Shown here piece after piece: positions 10,772 through 23,111 of a stretch of 64,000 nucleotides of DNA (within the stretch, counting starts at the first letter, position 1; each line of letters opens with the position of its first letter). The notes under the pieces were generated by a model. The model worked only from the letters and a program-made list of their open reading frames with translations, did not search any database and was not told the origin of the DNA. This DNA comes from Synaphobranchus kaupii (taxonomy: Eukaryota; Chordata; Actinopteri; Anguilliformes; Synaphobranchidae). The stretch spans positions 4,433,940-4,497,939 of the forward strand of contig CM056389.1 of NCBI GenBank assembly GCA_029718625.1, in the 5' to 3' direction. The translations under genes and the position numbers were made by a program.

Positions 10772-11680
10772 GATCCCGTAATGCAGAGGGAGTAGCACAC
10801 AGGATCCCTTAATGCAGAGGGAGCAGCATACAGGATCCCTTAATGCAGAGGGAGCAGCATACAGGATCCCTTAATGCAGAGGGAGCAGCACACAGGATCC
10901 CTTAATGCAGAGGGAGCAGCACGCAGGATCCCTTAATGCAGAGGGAGCAGCACGCAGGATCCCTTAATGCAGAGGGAGCAGCACACAGGATCCCTCAATG
11001 CAGAGGGAGCAGCACGCAGGATCCCTTAATGCAGAGGGAGCAGCACGCAGGATCCCTTAATGCAGAGGGAGCAGCACACAGGATCCCTTAATGCAGAGGG
11101 AGCAGCACACAGGATCCCTTAATGCAGAGGGAGCAGCACACAGGATCCCTTAATGCAGAGGGAGCAGCACACAGGATCCCTTAATGCAGAGGGAGCAGCA
11201 CACAGGATCCCTTAATGCAGAGGGAGCAGCACACAGGATCCCTTAATGCAGAGGGAGCAGCACACAGGATCCCGTAATGCAGAGGGAGCAGCACACAGGA
11301 TCCCTTAATGCAGAGGGAGCAGCACACAGGATCCCGTAATGCAGAGGGAGCAGCATACAGGATCCCTTAATGCAGAGGGAGCAGCACACAGGATCCCGTA
11401 ATGCAGAGGGAGCAGCATACAGGATCCCTTAATGCAGAGGGAGCAGCACACAGGATCCCTTAATGCAGAGGGAGCAGCACACAGGATCCCTTAATGCAGA
11501 GGGAGCAGCACGCAGGATCCCTTAATGCAGAGGGAGCAGCACACAGGATCCCTTAATGCAGAGGGAGCAGCACACAGGATCCCTTAATGCAGAGGGAGCA
11601 GCACACAGGATCCCTTAATGCAGAGGGAGCAGCACACAGGATCCCTTAATGCAGAGGGAGCAGCATACAGGATCCCGTAG
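10772..11680. repeat. 31-bp tandem satellite with a BamHI site per unit (about 29 copies)
   Basis: The unit is GCAGAGGGAGCAGCACACAG followed by GATCCCTTAAT. Copies differ at a few positions only: CACA/CACG/CATA, and CTTAAT/CGTAAT/CTCAAT. Every unit contains GGATCC. The CGTAAT variant recurs near both edges and around 11270-11400, hinting at a higher-order pattern. No spacer sequences separate units. Confidence 0.97.
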
Positions 11681-11689
11681 CAGCCTAAT

Positions 11690-12715
11690 TGGAGTGGACC
11701 TCCCCTTCTGTCAGTGGCATTGCAGGTGAGAGGGGGTTTAAGGAGATGCTCCAGCACCCTTCTAAAGACGTTTCAACACAGCAGAACCGCCCGGATCCAC
11801 CTGTAGCACACCTGTAGCACACCTGTAGCACAGCTCCAGCACCTCTCACCTCCGGAGCCCACGTCAAGCCATGACCCTGGACTGGATGTAGACGACAGCA
11901 CTCAGGCCCAGCCACTGGCAGCTCAGCATAGGTCCGGCATCAGCCAATCACCAGCAAAGAAGGTCCAGCATCAGCCAATCACCAGCAAAGAAGATCCAGC
12001 ATCAGGCAATCACTAGCAAACAGGTTCAAGACAACAATTTATCCAGATGAACAGGATATCAACTCATTGAGATGCTACCTCCTGACTGTTGAAATTGAGA
12101 AGGTCAGGCAGGAGACCCTGAACATCAAGCTGAGAAGGAAATTTCTTTAAATTTGAGCAGGACTTCAAAATAGAGGGATATACATGTACACATGTACAAT
12201 CACACTAATAGATGAGCAGTAAACAGTCATCCGAAGTGACAAGTTCTGTTTAGAAAGTTATGTATGATATGGTTTTGATTTTATGATTATTTACCGATTT
12301 AGTTGTTTTGCTTGAAAAAAAGATACAATTTCATATTTTCCAAACCTTTATTTATGCTGTGTATATTGTATTGATGTAGGCCTACAGTTGTTTAATTATT
12401 CCTATTATTTGATGGACGTACAGTGAGCAGATTTTGTTGTTTGTTTTGTTTTACCTTTTTTTTCGTACAAACTCATATTTTCATTAAAATGCAAGTGAAT
12501 CTTTCTTGTGTTTTTTTCCCCCCTCAACATTGATGCTGAAACAAGAGCAGCGATTGCCTGATTACTATACTTGATTTGTACCGGTTAGGCTGCATCTTGT
12601 TTTTATGTGTAAGCTTACTGACACCCTGATGTTTCATAGAAAAAAGAAAATATTGCAATATTATTTTATTGACACAGCTTAATTCCATTTACTCCTCATG
12701 CCACATGATCCACTT
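11690..12715. other. Spacer with short tandem duplications, no gene recognised
   Basis: It contains a 12-bp triplication (CACCTGTAGCAC-like, 11798-11835). A unit of about 31 bp (CAGCCAATCACCAGCAAAGA, 11940-12030) is also repeated three times. From 12150 on it is AT-rich. I see no coding exon. Confidence 0.6.
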
Positions 12716-13042
12716 GTTCAACATGGCAACCACACACTGGGGTATGTTGGATCAACATGGCAACCACACACTGGGGTATGTTGGATCAACGTGGCAACCA
12801 CACACTGGGGTATGTTGGATCAACGTGGCAACCACACACTGGGGTATGTTGGATCAACATGGAAACCACACACTGGGGTATGTTGGATCAACATGGCAAC
12901 CACACACTGGGGTATGTTGGATCAACATGGCAACCACACACTGGGGTATGTTGGATCAACATGGCAACCACACACTGGGGTATGTTGGATCAACATGGCA
13001 ACCACACACTGGGGTATGTTGGATCAACATGGCAACCACACA
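12716..13042. repeat. 34-bp minisatellite, left block (about 9.6 copies)
   Basis: The unit is ATGGCAACCACACACTGGGG followed by TATGTTGGATCAAC. Because 34 is not a multiple of three and the unit has no stop in any forward frame, three overlapping frames stay open with a period of 102 bp. It continues at 14918 after the LINE. Confidence 0.97.
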
Positions 13043-14917
13043 CGCGCAACCACCTGTCCACTAGACCCCATACCTTCAGCAGTCCTCCAGTCCATATCTG
13101 CTGAGCTCCTTCCATATCTGTCCTCCGTTATTAACACCTCCCTAATCTGTGGCCATGTTCCTGCTGCCTTTAAAACTGCCCGTGTAACCCCACTCCTTAA
13201 AAAACCTAGCTTAGATCCGGCTGATGTCAGGAACTACCGTCCTGTATCTCTCTTGCCCTTCCTGTCCAAAACAATTGAACGTGCTGTCCTTAACCAACTG
13301 TCTGTTTTTCTCCACCAGAACAACCTGCTTGACCCGCATCAGTCTGGCTTCAGAACCGGCCATTCCACCGAAACTGCTCTCCTGGCTGTGACTGAGGCAC
13401 TCGCCACTGCTAGAGCCTCCTCCCTCTCCTCTGTTCTGATTCTTCTTGACCTGTCTGCGGCATTCGACACGGTCAACCACAAACTCCTGATCTCCACACT
13501 CGCTGAGATGGGCATTTCTGGAACTGCCCTCTCTTGGTTTGTATCGTATCTCACTGATAGATCCTACCAAGTCTCCTGGAAGGGTTCCGTCTCTGCTCCC
13601 CGTCCCCTGTCTACAGGAGTCCCGCAGGGATCTGTACTGGGTCCTCTGCTGTTCTCTATGTATACTAAGTCTCTTGGCTCAGTAATCCATTCACATGGCT
13701 TCTCATACCATAGCTATGCTGACGATACTCAACTCTTCCTCTCTTTCCCTCCCTCTACCCCACAGGTTAACGAGAGGATATCTGCTTGTCTGACTGACAT
13801 CTCTGAGTGGATGGCTACCCATCACCTGAAGCTCAACCTTGACAAGACAGAGCTCCTCTTCATGCCGTACAAGACCTCCCCACTACATGACCTCTCCATC
13901 ACCGTTGATGGGACCGTGGTGGCTGCCTCCCGCTCTGCAAGGAACCTGGGGGTGGTCCTGGACGACCGGCTGGACTTCAAAGAGCACATCAGGGCGACGG
14001 CACGGTCCTGCAGGTTCCTCCTGTACAACATCAGGAGGATTCGACCGTACCTGACCACCTACTCCACCCAGCTTCTTGTCCAGACCATGGTCACCTCACG
14101 CCTGGACTACTGCAACTCCCTGCTCGCAAGCCTACCGGCCTGCGCCATTCTGCCTCTTCAACTGATCCAGAATGCAGCTGCCCGGCTTGTGTTCAACCTC
14201 CCGAAATTTTCCCACGTAACCCCCCTGCTGAGGTCTCTCCACTGGCTGCCAGTTGCAGCCAGGATCAGGTTCAAAGTTCTGACCCTGGCCTACACTGCAG
14301 CCAATAGGACAGGCCCCGCCTACCTGCAGGACTTAATCCAGAACTATGTTCCTGCTCGACCACTTCGCTCTTCTACAGCAGGGCGACTGGCACTTCCCCC
14401 CCTCCGTGTCAAAGGCTCTCGCTTGTCCCGACTGCGGAGTTTTTCCACATTAGCACCTCAGTGGTGGAATGAACTTCCCATTCCCCTACGTTCTACTCCA
14501 ACCCTGCCTGCATTCCGTCGAGGCCTGAAGACACACCTCTTCAGACTCCACCTTGACTGATATCCTCACCTAGGAATATCAGTTCCCTGTTCCCTGTGTT
14601 TTCCTGTCTGTTTATTATAGTATATAATAGTATTTGGAATGGTTTATAATAGCATAGTTTATAATAGTATTTGGAATGGTTTATAATAGTATAGTTTATA
14701 ATAGTATTTGGAATGAAAGTGTGGTGTTGCTGATTTGCCCACAGCTTACTGTGAACTACATTCAACGTTCATTGCTAGGGATAGCTGCTACATTATGCAA
14801 AGGATGTGCTTTGCCTTGTCTGTTCTGTAATGATGATGATGTCTCTGTACGCACTTACTGTACGTCGCTTTGGATAAAAGCGTCTGCTAAATAAATGTAA
14901 TGTAATGTAATGTAATG
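13043..14917 (+). mobile_element. L2-clade LINE, 5'-truncated, RT frame open
   Basis: The RT frame is open through to the stop at 14558-14560. Visible motifs are DVRNYRPVSLLPFLSKTIE, QSGFRTGHSTETALL, LILLDLSAAFDTVNH, TGVPQGSVLGPLLFSMY and YADDTQLFLSF with the catalytic YADD. The C-terminal block is WWNELPIPLRSTPTLPAFRR. The 3' end reads CGCTTTGGATAAAAGCGTCTGC and finishes in a TGTAA repeat, the hallmark tail of fish L2 elements. The endonuclease is missing. It interrupts the 34-bp minisatellite, and its frame is fused with the upstream repeat into one open frame of 620 codons starting at 12698. Confidence 0.92.
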
Positions 14918-15129
14918 TATGTTGGATCAACATGGAAACCACACACTGGGGTATGTTGGATCAACATGGCAACCACACACTGGGGTATGTTGGATCAACA
15001 TGGCAACCACACACTGGGGTATGTTGGATCAACATGGCAACCACACACTGGGGTATGTTGGATCAACATGGCAACCACACACTGGGGTATGTTGGATCAA
15101 CATGGCAACCACACACTGGGGTATGTTGG
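14918..15129. repeat. 34-bp minisatellite, right block (about 6 copies)
   Basis: Same unit and orientation as 12716-13042, starting mid-unit (TATGTTGGATCAAC). It was one array before the L2 insertion. Confidence 0.97.
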
Positions 15130-16397
15130 AATATGAGGAAAGGATAGAAGGGGGTGGACAGATAGAGAGAAGGGGTCAATCACAGTCATTGTATCATGAT
15201 GCCAAAACGATAAGGTCTGTACGGTACGGTTCTATCCACGAGACAGCCTTGGGCCCTGGAACAAGTAACCTGTTGGTTCCTCAACAGTGTCATTATGGCC
15301 AGTGGACACAACACATGTAACACTCTTGCTGTAACTACACTAGGGTGCTGAGGTATGCAAATACAAATTAATATGGGCAGAATTGGAGAGAGCAAGAATT
15401 AAACATAAATGTAACCTGTTGAAATTAATGAAGTACATATTTAAAAGGATTATGTCACGCAGACCAGGGTTTTCATATTGATGAATGGTTTATTCTAACA
15501 TCCTGCCATGAGTAGATGGCCCGTCACATGTATACTTTCTTTGAGTTGTAATTCTTACCACTAGTATATTACATGAAGTAGACACAGGTGTGAGCAATAG
15601 GTGCAGCGTTCAATGCACACTTATTCTGAGCATCCTATTATTTGATTAATACTTAGGTTTCAAACATCAATTTTATTTCATCAGTGTCATCAAACCAAGA
15701 TAATCATAATAAAGGTAACAGGAAAGTCAAGTCCATCAACATCACAAAAGTAGACATGGCTCTACTTTATAAGAAAGCTCCAGTAAGAAAGCATCCATGT
15801 TTGCTAAATAATGCTGAATTTACCAAAATGTTTGCAATCTGTTAACTTTTATAGGCTGCTGGTGTAATGTACTATACTGGTAATATTAATGAGGTTATTA
15901 TAAAGTCAGATATTATTGGTCATGGTGAAGTCTTGATATGAATGGGTTATAAAATATAAGCAATATTGAAAGAAAATTCTCTGTACAATTACTCAGATAA
16001 CTAGGCTGATTGGTATGCAATTATCATTTGATGCTATGTCTAGACTTTACGGCAACTGTAACGATAATTTCGCCTAAATGTAAAACTGAGATGCCTCTAA
16101 AGTGTGGTTAACATCAGCCTCTCTAGCCAGGCTGCCTGGTTGCGTAGGGAGTTCTGTAACGTTAACCCATACGACCGATACCATTCATTATTACCTACCG
16201 TACAGAATCCAACGCAGATTTCAGTGGCACTTTAAAATACAATGCACAAGCTTCCGATTGCTAAAGTTATTTAACGATGGGTCAGTCAGCGACCGCAGAT
16301 AGCCTACTGTTAGCAAGCCAGCTTACGCTAAACTCGTCAATTTTCTAAAAGCGAAACTGTCTAAAGTGTGGCTGTATTTTACCCATAATTATTCAGA
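15130..16397. other. Unique spacer, no gene recognised
   Basis: AT-rich sequence without convincing coding potential, splice pairs or known repeat ends. Confidence 0.5.
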
Positions 16398-17442
16398 CAG
16401 AGTACTCAAGTGAGTACGTCAGATGTGGGCGGAGTCTGGTTTCGGAAGTAAATTCCCTACGACAGATAGAACGGGCTTCGGAAACTATCGACTATTTCTT
16501 GAAATCTGATTTATAGAATGAGCCGAAACGTTCCTGGATTAGCCTGTGTGGTACAAGGATATAGACCATACATTGCATGTTCCAATTATTATTTTTTAAA
16601 GAAACTGATTAATGATTCATATACATATATCCATTACTACATATCCATTACTGCAACGCACGGGTGGTTCTCGACCAATCAGATATCTCGTCTGGACATT
16701 TTTAGCTGTGCTGCCGCTGAAGACGAGCTACCGTTAGCTTGCTAAGTTGAGAAGCCCGCCCGACAAGGTCAGAAACTACGCTATGGTACGCAATTATAGC
16801 TTTTAGTCCTTCAAGCTAGCTAGCTAATGTCAGATAAAAAGTATCTTTTATTGGTTTTTTAAAATATCATTCCAATAAAAGCATTTTCTTTAAGAAACTG
16901 TTTGTCATGCATCACTTCAGTTTACATTTTTAAAACAAACATTACAGGGGGAATTTTCCCTTCCCTTTTGTTTAAATTTTTTTCCATTTCTCTCTCGCAA
17001 GTCACTGGTTTCTTTGAAAGTCCACCATAACACCGTCCTGGAGGAGGTTTTGAGTCCTCCTCCTGAGAGTGACCAGGTCAACAGTTAGAAAAACGTGCTT
17101 AAAAACAGAGCTGTGTGCTACTGCTGGCTAACGTTATATGGCAACGTTTGGAGACAACGCTATGCTAGGGTTGCTGTTCCGGAGGGAATTATGGAACATC
17201 GAGTTTTTAAACAGTGCCAGCGCTGGTATGCTCACAAAAAAATACAAAAATGTCAAATATATACAAAGCTGGTCCAGAAAAACTAAATTTTGTGAACGGG
17301 CGTCATATTGAACAATCCAGAAAATTGATGGTATGACAATCACTAGAAATTGTTTAAAAGTAAGTTTTAGTTTATGTCTATGGTTTAAATGAATGGGAAA
17401 GTTACTTCCGAAACCAGTGTGACGTAGTCACTTGAGTACTCT
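16398..17442. mobile_element. Non-autonomous DNA element with inverted ends (about 1.04 kb)
   Basis: The left end AGAGTACTCAAGTGAGTACGTCA...TGGTTTCGGAAGTAA is mirrored at the right by TTACTTCCGAAACCAGTGTGACG...CACTTGAGTACTCT. The left arm carries a 14-bp insertion relative to the right. No transposase is encoded inside. The ends vaguely resemble hAT termini, but I could not find an 8-bp target duplication, so the superfamily is open. Confidence 0.75.
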
Positions 17443-18062
17443 ATAGGAGAGTTTGTGTGATTCCAGATCAGTTAGCCAATCAACGCATGTGAAAAAGAAC
17501 TTGAACCGCCCACCCAAAATGGGTTGTTCAGCTGGAAGGGTAAAAAAAAAAAAAAACTCAATGGACTTATACTTTAAAAAAATATATTGCAAAACCTTTT
17601 CCCTTAAAAAACCTTATGAACATTTCAGTCCATAGTAGTTCTTAAAACACCTCACTCTTCAGAATAAGGATGAATTTACTGACTGCTCCTAAATATGTCA
17701 CAACCGAAACATGGTGTAAACCCTGCTTTTGAAATAAAATTACATACCCAATTGATAAGCTTAATTCACCCCTTTGAAAATGACATTTTTGAAAAAAAAT
17801 CTAGACTGCTGTTGAATTTGAATCAATTACCCTGAATTTTTAAATCAAATAAAACATTGGATTAATTAAATTTAGTGAAAACTCAGTACAAATGTTCTCT
17901 ATAAAATGGACAGATTTGATAGATTCTTATTTATGAGATTATATATACCCTCACCAGCACAATATCTTGGATATTTGATTGATTATTCATATTATTCAAA
18001 ATTTTTACAAAACAGCAGGTGTTTCGGTTGTGACCACATTGTTGCGGTTGTGACATCTCTTC
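17443..18062. other. AT-rich spacer with a recurring TTTCGGTTGTGAC motif
   Basis: No gene is seen. The motif occurs at 17697-17710 (reverse), 18021-18034 and 18041-18054 and continues beyond the Tc1 insertion that follows. Confidence 0.6.
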
Positions 18063-19625
18063 CTGAAACCTGAATTCCAAAGTTGGGACAGTACGTAAAA
18101 TGCAAATAAAAGCAGAAAGCAGTGATTTGCAAATTCTCTTGTCTATATATTTAAATGAAAACGATATTTAAAAGATATTTAATGTTTTACCTTAGCAACT
18201 TCATTGATTTTTGTAAATATACGTTAATTCCGAATTTGATGCCTGCAACACATTCCAAAAAAGTTGGGACAGGGGTATAAAAAAGACTGGGAAGATTGTG
18301 GAATGTTCAAAAAACACCTGTTTGGAACATTCCACAGGTAAATAGGTGAATAGGTGACAGGTCATGCTATCATGACTGGGTATAAAAGGAGCATCCACGA
18401 AGGCTCTGGCATTTACAAGCAAGGATGGGTTTTGCCACTTTGTGGAAAAACTGCATCAGCGAATAGTCCAACAGTTTAAGAACAACATTTCTCAACACAC
18501 GATTGCAAGGAATTTAGGGACCATCTAAAGTCCATAATATTAGTAAAAGATTCAGAGAATCTGGAGAAAACGGGCAAGGCCGTAAACCAATATTGAATGC
18601 CCGTGACCTTCGATCCTTCAGACAGCACTACATTAAAAACGGCATGCTTCTGTAATGCATATAACCACATGGGCTCGGGAATACTTCAGAAAACCATTGT
18701 CAGTAAACACAATTTGTCGCTGCATCTACAAATGCAAGTTAAGACTCTACTACTCAAAGCGTAAGCCATATATCAACATCATCCAGAAACGCCGCCGACT
18801 TCTCTGGGCTCATCTGTGATGGACTGACGCAAAGTGGAAACGTGCTGTGGTCTGACGAGTGCACCTTTCAAATTGTTTTTGGAAATAATGGACGTTGTGT
18901 TCTCCCAGCCAAAGAGGAAAAGGACCATCTCGATTGTTACCAACACAAGGTTCAAAAGCCAGCGTCTGTCATGGTATGGGGGTGTGTTAGTGCCCATGGC
19001 ATGGGTAACTTGCACATCTGTGAAAGCACCATTAACGCTGAAGGGTACATATGCATTTTGGAGCAACATTTGCTGCGATCTAGACAATCGCTTTTTCAGG
19101 GACATCCCTGCTTATTTCAGCAAGACAATGCCAAACCGCATTCTGCACGTGTTACAACAGCATGGCTTCGTCGTCAGAGAGTGCGGGTGCTAGACTGGCT
19201 TGCCTGCAGTCCAGACCTGTCTCCCATTGAAAACGTGTGGCGCATTATGAAGCCCAAAATATGACAATGGAGACCCCGGACTGGTGAGCAGCTGAAGTCT
19301 CATATTAAGCAAGAATGGGAAACAATTCTGCTTTCAAAACTACAACAATTAGTGTTGTAGTTCACAGTGTTGTTAAAAGGACAGGTGATGTAACACAAAG
19401 GTAAACATGCCCCTGTCCCAAATTTTTTGGGAGTTGTTGAATGCATCAAATGTAGAATGAGCTGAATAAAGAATGAAATGTAGAATAAAGTCGATTAGTT
19501 AAAACATGAAATATCTTGTCTTTGTACTGTTTTCAATTGATTACAAAAAGGACTCACAAATCATTGCTTTCTGTTTTTATTTACATTTTATACACTGTCC
19601 CAACTTTTTTGGAATTGAGGTTTGT
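18063..19625 (+). mobile_element. Degenerate Tc1-like transposon
   Basis: The left end contains CCAAAGTTGGGACAGTACGT and the right end ACACTGTCCCAACTTTTTTGG followed by AATTGAGGTTTGTA, a well-known fish Tc1 terminus. The internal sequence follows the family throughout (GGTATAAAAGGAGCATCC, then an N-terminal region with many stops). It is split from its surroundings at a TA-rich site. Confidence 0.9.
18420..19380 (+). pseudogene. Tc1 transposase, multiple stops and frameshifts
   Basis: The N-terminal DNA-binding half is broken by stops. The catalytic half is open in 18842-19264: LWSDECTF with the first Asp, MVWGCVSAHGMGNLH, FQQDNAKPHSARV with the second Asp, and DLSPIENVW with the Glu. There are 34 residues between the last two, so DD34E is preserved. 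A stop follows KPKI, where the family continues with RQRRPRT. The preserved triad with a ruined N-terminus indicates neutral decay. Confidence 0.85.
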
Positions 19626-20265
19626 ACATGTGCATTGATTGTCTCACTATTTATTGTCTTTAATAAGAATTTACGAACAAGTGTCACCAGCCGAAACAGG
19701 CCTGTCAAAACAATACCATTTGTTTCGGTAGTGACCGTTTCGGTTGTGACAATTTTGGCTCATTTCGGCCACAAAACAAAAGATTTAGCAAGCACATGGT
19801 TAGCAACCACTTCTCTGTGCAGATGCACCTTCCTTCTAATCAAATCTACAGTTATGAAAACAACTTTATTTCTCTAATATGAAAACTTGGATGTTTGGGT
19901 GTGACGTCTCTTAAAACCAGACTAATTTTCATACTTTGAAGGACAATTATATCAAAACGCTAAAACCTAGCTACTCACCATGTGGCCTGGATTCATATGA
20001 AGGCTGTCTAATTTCCTGGTTAAAAAAAGGGGTGTGTGGCTACAAGCAGGTTCACTGCACAGACTCAAACAGTGTACATTTTGGTTGTGACGTAAGAATT
20101 GGGGACAGCATTTCTTCCATAGGTTTTTTGAATTGTAAAATTTATTACAAAATAGATTGCATTATATTAACTTATATTTGACAAAAATTCACATGCTTTA
20201 TTGAATGAGACAAGTCAAATAATTGGCAAAAATATTTTGGGTATTATTTTTTTTATGCACCAGTT
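19626..20265. other. Spacer continuing the TTTCGGTTGTGAC motif field
   Basis: Further motif copies occur at 19683-19697 (reverse), 19722-19735 and 19737-19750, with weaker forms near 19889-19905 and 20079-20091. No gene seen. Confidence 0.55.
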
Positions 20266-20517
20266 TAAGGGTTGATAGTGGGGACAGCCATCTCCCAATA
20301 GGAATTTATACTCCCAAGAGTATAAGTGTTGATTTTGGATAAATGTAACTATTATTACTGCAATTTATATGTTGGATTATATTCAAACATAACATGATCT
20401 AATGAATTATATAGCACTGAAAGATTGTACTGGTCAATTTCTTACTTTTATCAGAGAGGAACAGCAATTTCCATGACTTTTGTAGAATGGCCTATATATA
20501 ATAGAAATAAAAACACT

Positions 20518-20532
20518 TTTCTATTTTTAACC
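20518..20532 (-). promoter_or_regulatory. snRNA 3' box (U2 copy 1)
   Basis: Minus-strand GGTTAAAAATAGAAA, 23 nt past the mature 3' end, fits the vertebrate 3'-box consensus that directs snRNA 3' processing. Confidence 0.7.
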
Positions 20533-20554
20533 CAAGTAGTTTCCCCGGGTGGGG

Positions 20555-20741
20555 AGTGCACCGTTCCTGGATGTACTGCAATACCAGGTCGATGCGTGGA
20601 GTGGACGGAGCAAGCCCCTATTCCATCTCCCTGTTCCAAAAATCAATTTAATATATGGTCCCCAGATAGGGGACGTATCAGATATTAAACTGATAAGAAC
20701 AGATACTACACTTGATCTTAGCCAAAAGGCCGAGAAGCGAT
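20555..20741 (-). ncRNA. U2 spliceosomal snRNA, copy 1
   Basis: The minus strand reads ATCGCTTCTCGGCCTTTTGG at the 5' end, then the branch-point-recognition region GTGTAGTATCTGTTC, the stem IIa region around TCTGATACGTCCCC, an Sm site GATTTTTGG, and a 3' domain ending GGTATTGCAGTACATCCAGG-AACGGTGCAC. Length is 187 nt, the normal vertebrate size. U2 pairs with the intron branch point in the major spliceosome. The 187 nt are identical in all three copies of this window while flanks differ. A PSE and distal element lie upstream and a 3' box downstream, so this looks like a functional gene and not a retro-pseudogene. Confidence 0.97.
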
Positions 20742-20781
20742 ACTGAACGATGGCTTGAGTCAGGAGAGTCTATGTGGGAAA

Positions 20782-20797
20782 CACAATGTACGGTGAC
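20782..20797 (-). promoter_or_regulatory. Proximal sequence element of U2 copy 1
   Basis: Minus-strand GTCACCGTACATTGTG at -41 to -56 from the RNA start, matching the vertebrate PSE core TCACCNTNAC bound by SNAPc. Confidence 0.8.
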
Positions 20798-20937
20798 GGG
20801 ATGGAAAATTTGTACTCCATTTCGTAACACTCCCGACGATTGAATAGGCTACTGTTTAATAACACGTTATAGCAAAGTAATTCATTCATATAGCTAGTTT
20901 ATGTATATTTTTAATTGTTTGAGCATTTCGGAATGAT

Positions 20938-20956
20938 CCCATAATGCATTGCAAGG
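20938..20956 (-). promoter_or_regulatory. Distal element, SPH/ZNF143-type site of U2 copy 1
   Basis: CCCATAATGCATTGCAAGG about 197 bp upstream matches the SPH/Staf site of snRNA enhancers. The same position in the other two copies has a related site. Confidence 0.75.
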
Positions 20957-22254
20957 TACAGTAAAAATATTTTCCACCAATCAGACCCCATTTGTGTCGT
21001 TAGGGTTTTTAAACGTCACTCCAGTAAACTACGGCAGAGGAGGAGGTACAGACCGCACGAATGGCGCTTAGGTGCTCCAGGTTTGCGAGTCCAGTGGGTA
21101 TATATTTTTTCTACAATCTTCCCCCATTCTATCAGATATTGCCCATGACACACAATGTATAACACGCTTGGTTATATGCGGTTCCGCCTGCTAATTTCGA
21201 ACAGACTCCCCCGTTGTTGTTGCATCGGGTATGTAGCTATCGCGCTAACTTTACACAATTCGGTAGCGAACGTCACAATTGAGCTACCAACCAAGACTCA
21301 AATATTCGGCACGGGAAAAATAACTAACTTAGTTCGTTAAGATGGTGGACAACATGAACTCGTTTCACTTTAGGAAAAGGCCGAAAGGCAGTCATTTCAG
21401 CAGCAGCTGAAGCGTCGAAATGTCAACTGGATACTAACTGAAACTCGAAAAAACCACAGAGCAGTGACCTTTTCAGCCTGCATAACGTTACAGGGAGTAG
21501 CTACAGCAAATCCGTAATTAGTAGCCTAAGACTTCTACGTGACAGGTAGGCTACAACACACAAACTGACTGTGGCACCACCAACGATTAACTTATTTCAT
21601 CTTCGTTACACTTCTCACAACGAGACAGAAGACCCTGAGGCACAAAAAGCGCGTGATATAGCTATATACTATATATAAAACAACAACAACCAAAGAGGCG
21701 ACTGCTTCTCAAAGCGCCATGCCATAGCCTACACAGCATTGATAAATCACCTAAAACCGTATTCGGACGGGATAAGTTTTACTGGGGGAGGTGGGGTAAT
21801 GTAATAATTACCGGAGAATCTCCTTAATTTTAGTCCCGTCCGAATCTACCATGTCTGTAACATTTACGGACTGCCGGACTGCGCGCTCCCCCGCCAGTAA
21901 AGAATCCGGCGTCTTTTACCTAGGCTACTGTTAAATGCCCTGTAAAATTAACCCCAGGTTAAAGCAATCCCGTGCGAATTGACATGTCGGTAAATATTCT
22001 GTTATTTCCTGTAAGAAATTAGTTTTCCCCAGTCTTTTCTCCTGGTTTTTTCACGTAAGCACTCGAGGATGCCTTTGGTTGTGCTCTCTTTAGTCCAAGT
22101 GCAAGCCACAGCTATTGGCCAACCTCTACATTGAGTGTAACGTTTCATTAAATAAGACAGAGAGCAAATAAAACATAAAACAACGGGCTCAAAAGTAGGC
22201 TACAGTGGGGCAACGCTTATGACAGCTTTAGGTAAGTTTTTGTAGCCTAGCCAT
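20957..22254. other. Upstream flank of U2 copy 1, no gene seen
   Basis: It includes CTACGGCAGAGGAGGAGG, conserved upstream of all three U2 genes. A GGACGGGAT/GTCCCGTCC inverted motif (21755-21850) also occurs in reverse orientation near 31840-31875, suggesting a small mobile element. No coding exon recognised. Confidence 0.5.
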
Positions 22255-23084
22255 AACCTTACATACATGTTATGATCTGGCCTAAGAGTTTACTATTTTT
22301 CTCAATTGACCGTTAATAAAGAGATGTAATGCAGTATTCCTCACGCTTTTTGTGGACAGTTTGCAATGTCAACATTGTCTCCACGCAGATTATTATTATT
22401 ATTTTTTTTTTTTGGCGCCTGCTTTTCAATTGCATAGCAAAAAAACATTTCAAAAACATAGCAAAAAAAAAAGTAACATCTTTATGCCACCAAATTAAAC
22501 CTTACATTGCTGTATTAAAAAAAGGTTCCTTGACAGTGAAGTAATTTTCCATTTTAAAGTTTGTGGAAAACAGAAGCCAACGTTAGACCTATTCGGACAT
22601 TTCTTTCAAATGACGTTAGATAGCTCACTAAATTAATGGCTACATCCAAAATGGAGGCCTGCACACAGATAGGCCTGGCTACCAGCGAAGAGTAACAATT
22701 AAAATAAGTTTGTACTGAGCACAGGGGATTTCCTGCAACCTTCAGTGAGGCTTGTCAAAAAATATTATATATTATATATAAATTAATAGTATATATGAAT
22801 AAAACATTTTCAATAACCTTTTCAATAAATAAAAATACTGACGAGGAACCAAGCAAGAACCGCAAGGCTTGTGGTGCTGCAATACCAAACACACACAAGC
22901 AGAAGATAAACGCAACTTCACAATTACAATGGTGACAAACTCCAGAACAAACGTGTTATGATGTGGGGCCAGCAGCATCAAGCAACAACATTTAATTAAA
23001 CCATTAGGCCAATAATGAATTGTTAAAGAAGTTATATTCGTAAAAATTATGTCCGCAATAATTATTCTTCATTCTGCGGCTCAG

Positions 23085-23111
23085 GCGGCTCAGGCGGCTC
23101 AGACCAACGAG
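23085..23111. repeat. Short GGCTCAGGC triplication
   Basis: Three near-perfect copies of a 9-10 bp unit. Confidence 0.7.

Noticed and set aside
10772..11680. CRISPR-like regular direct repeats (also 12716-13042 and 27035-27546)
   Set aside because: Units are contiguous with no unique spacers, the genome is vertebrate, and no cas genes exist.
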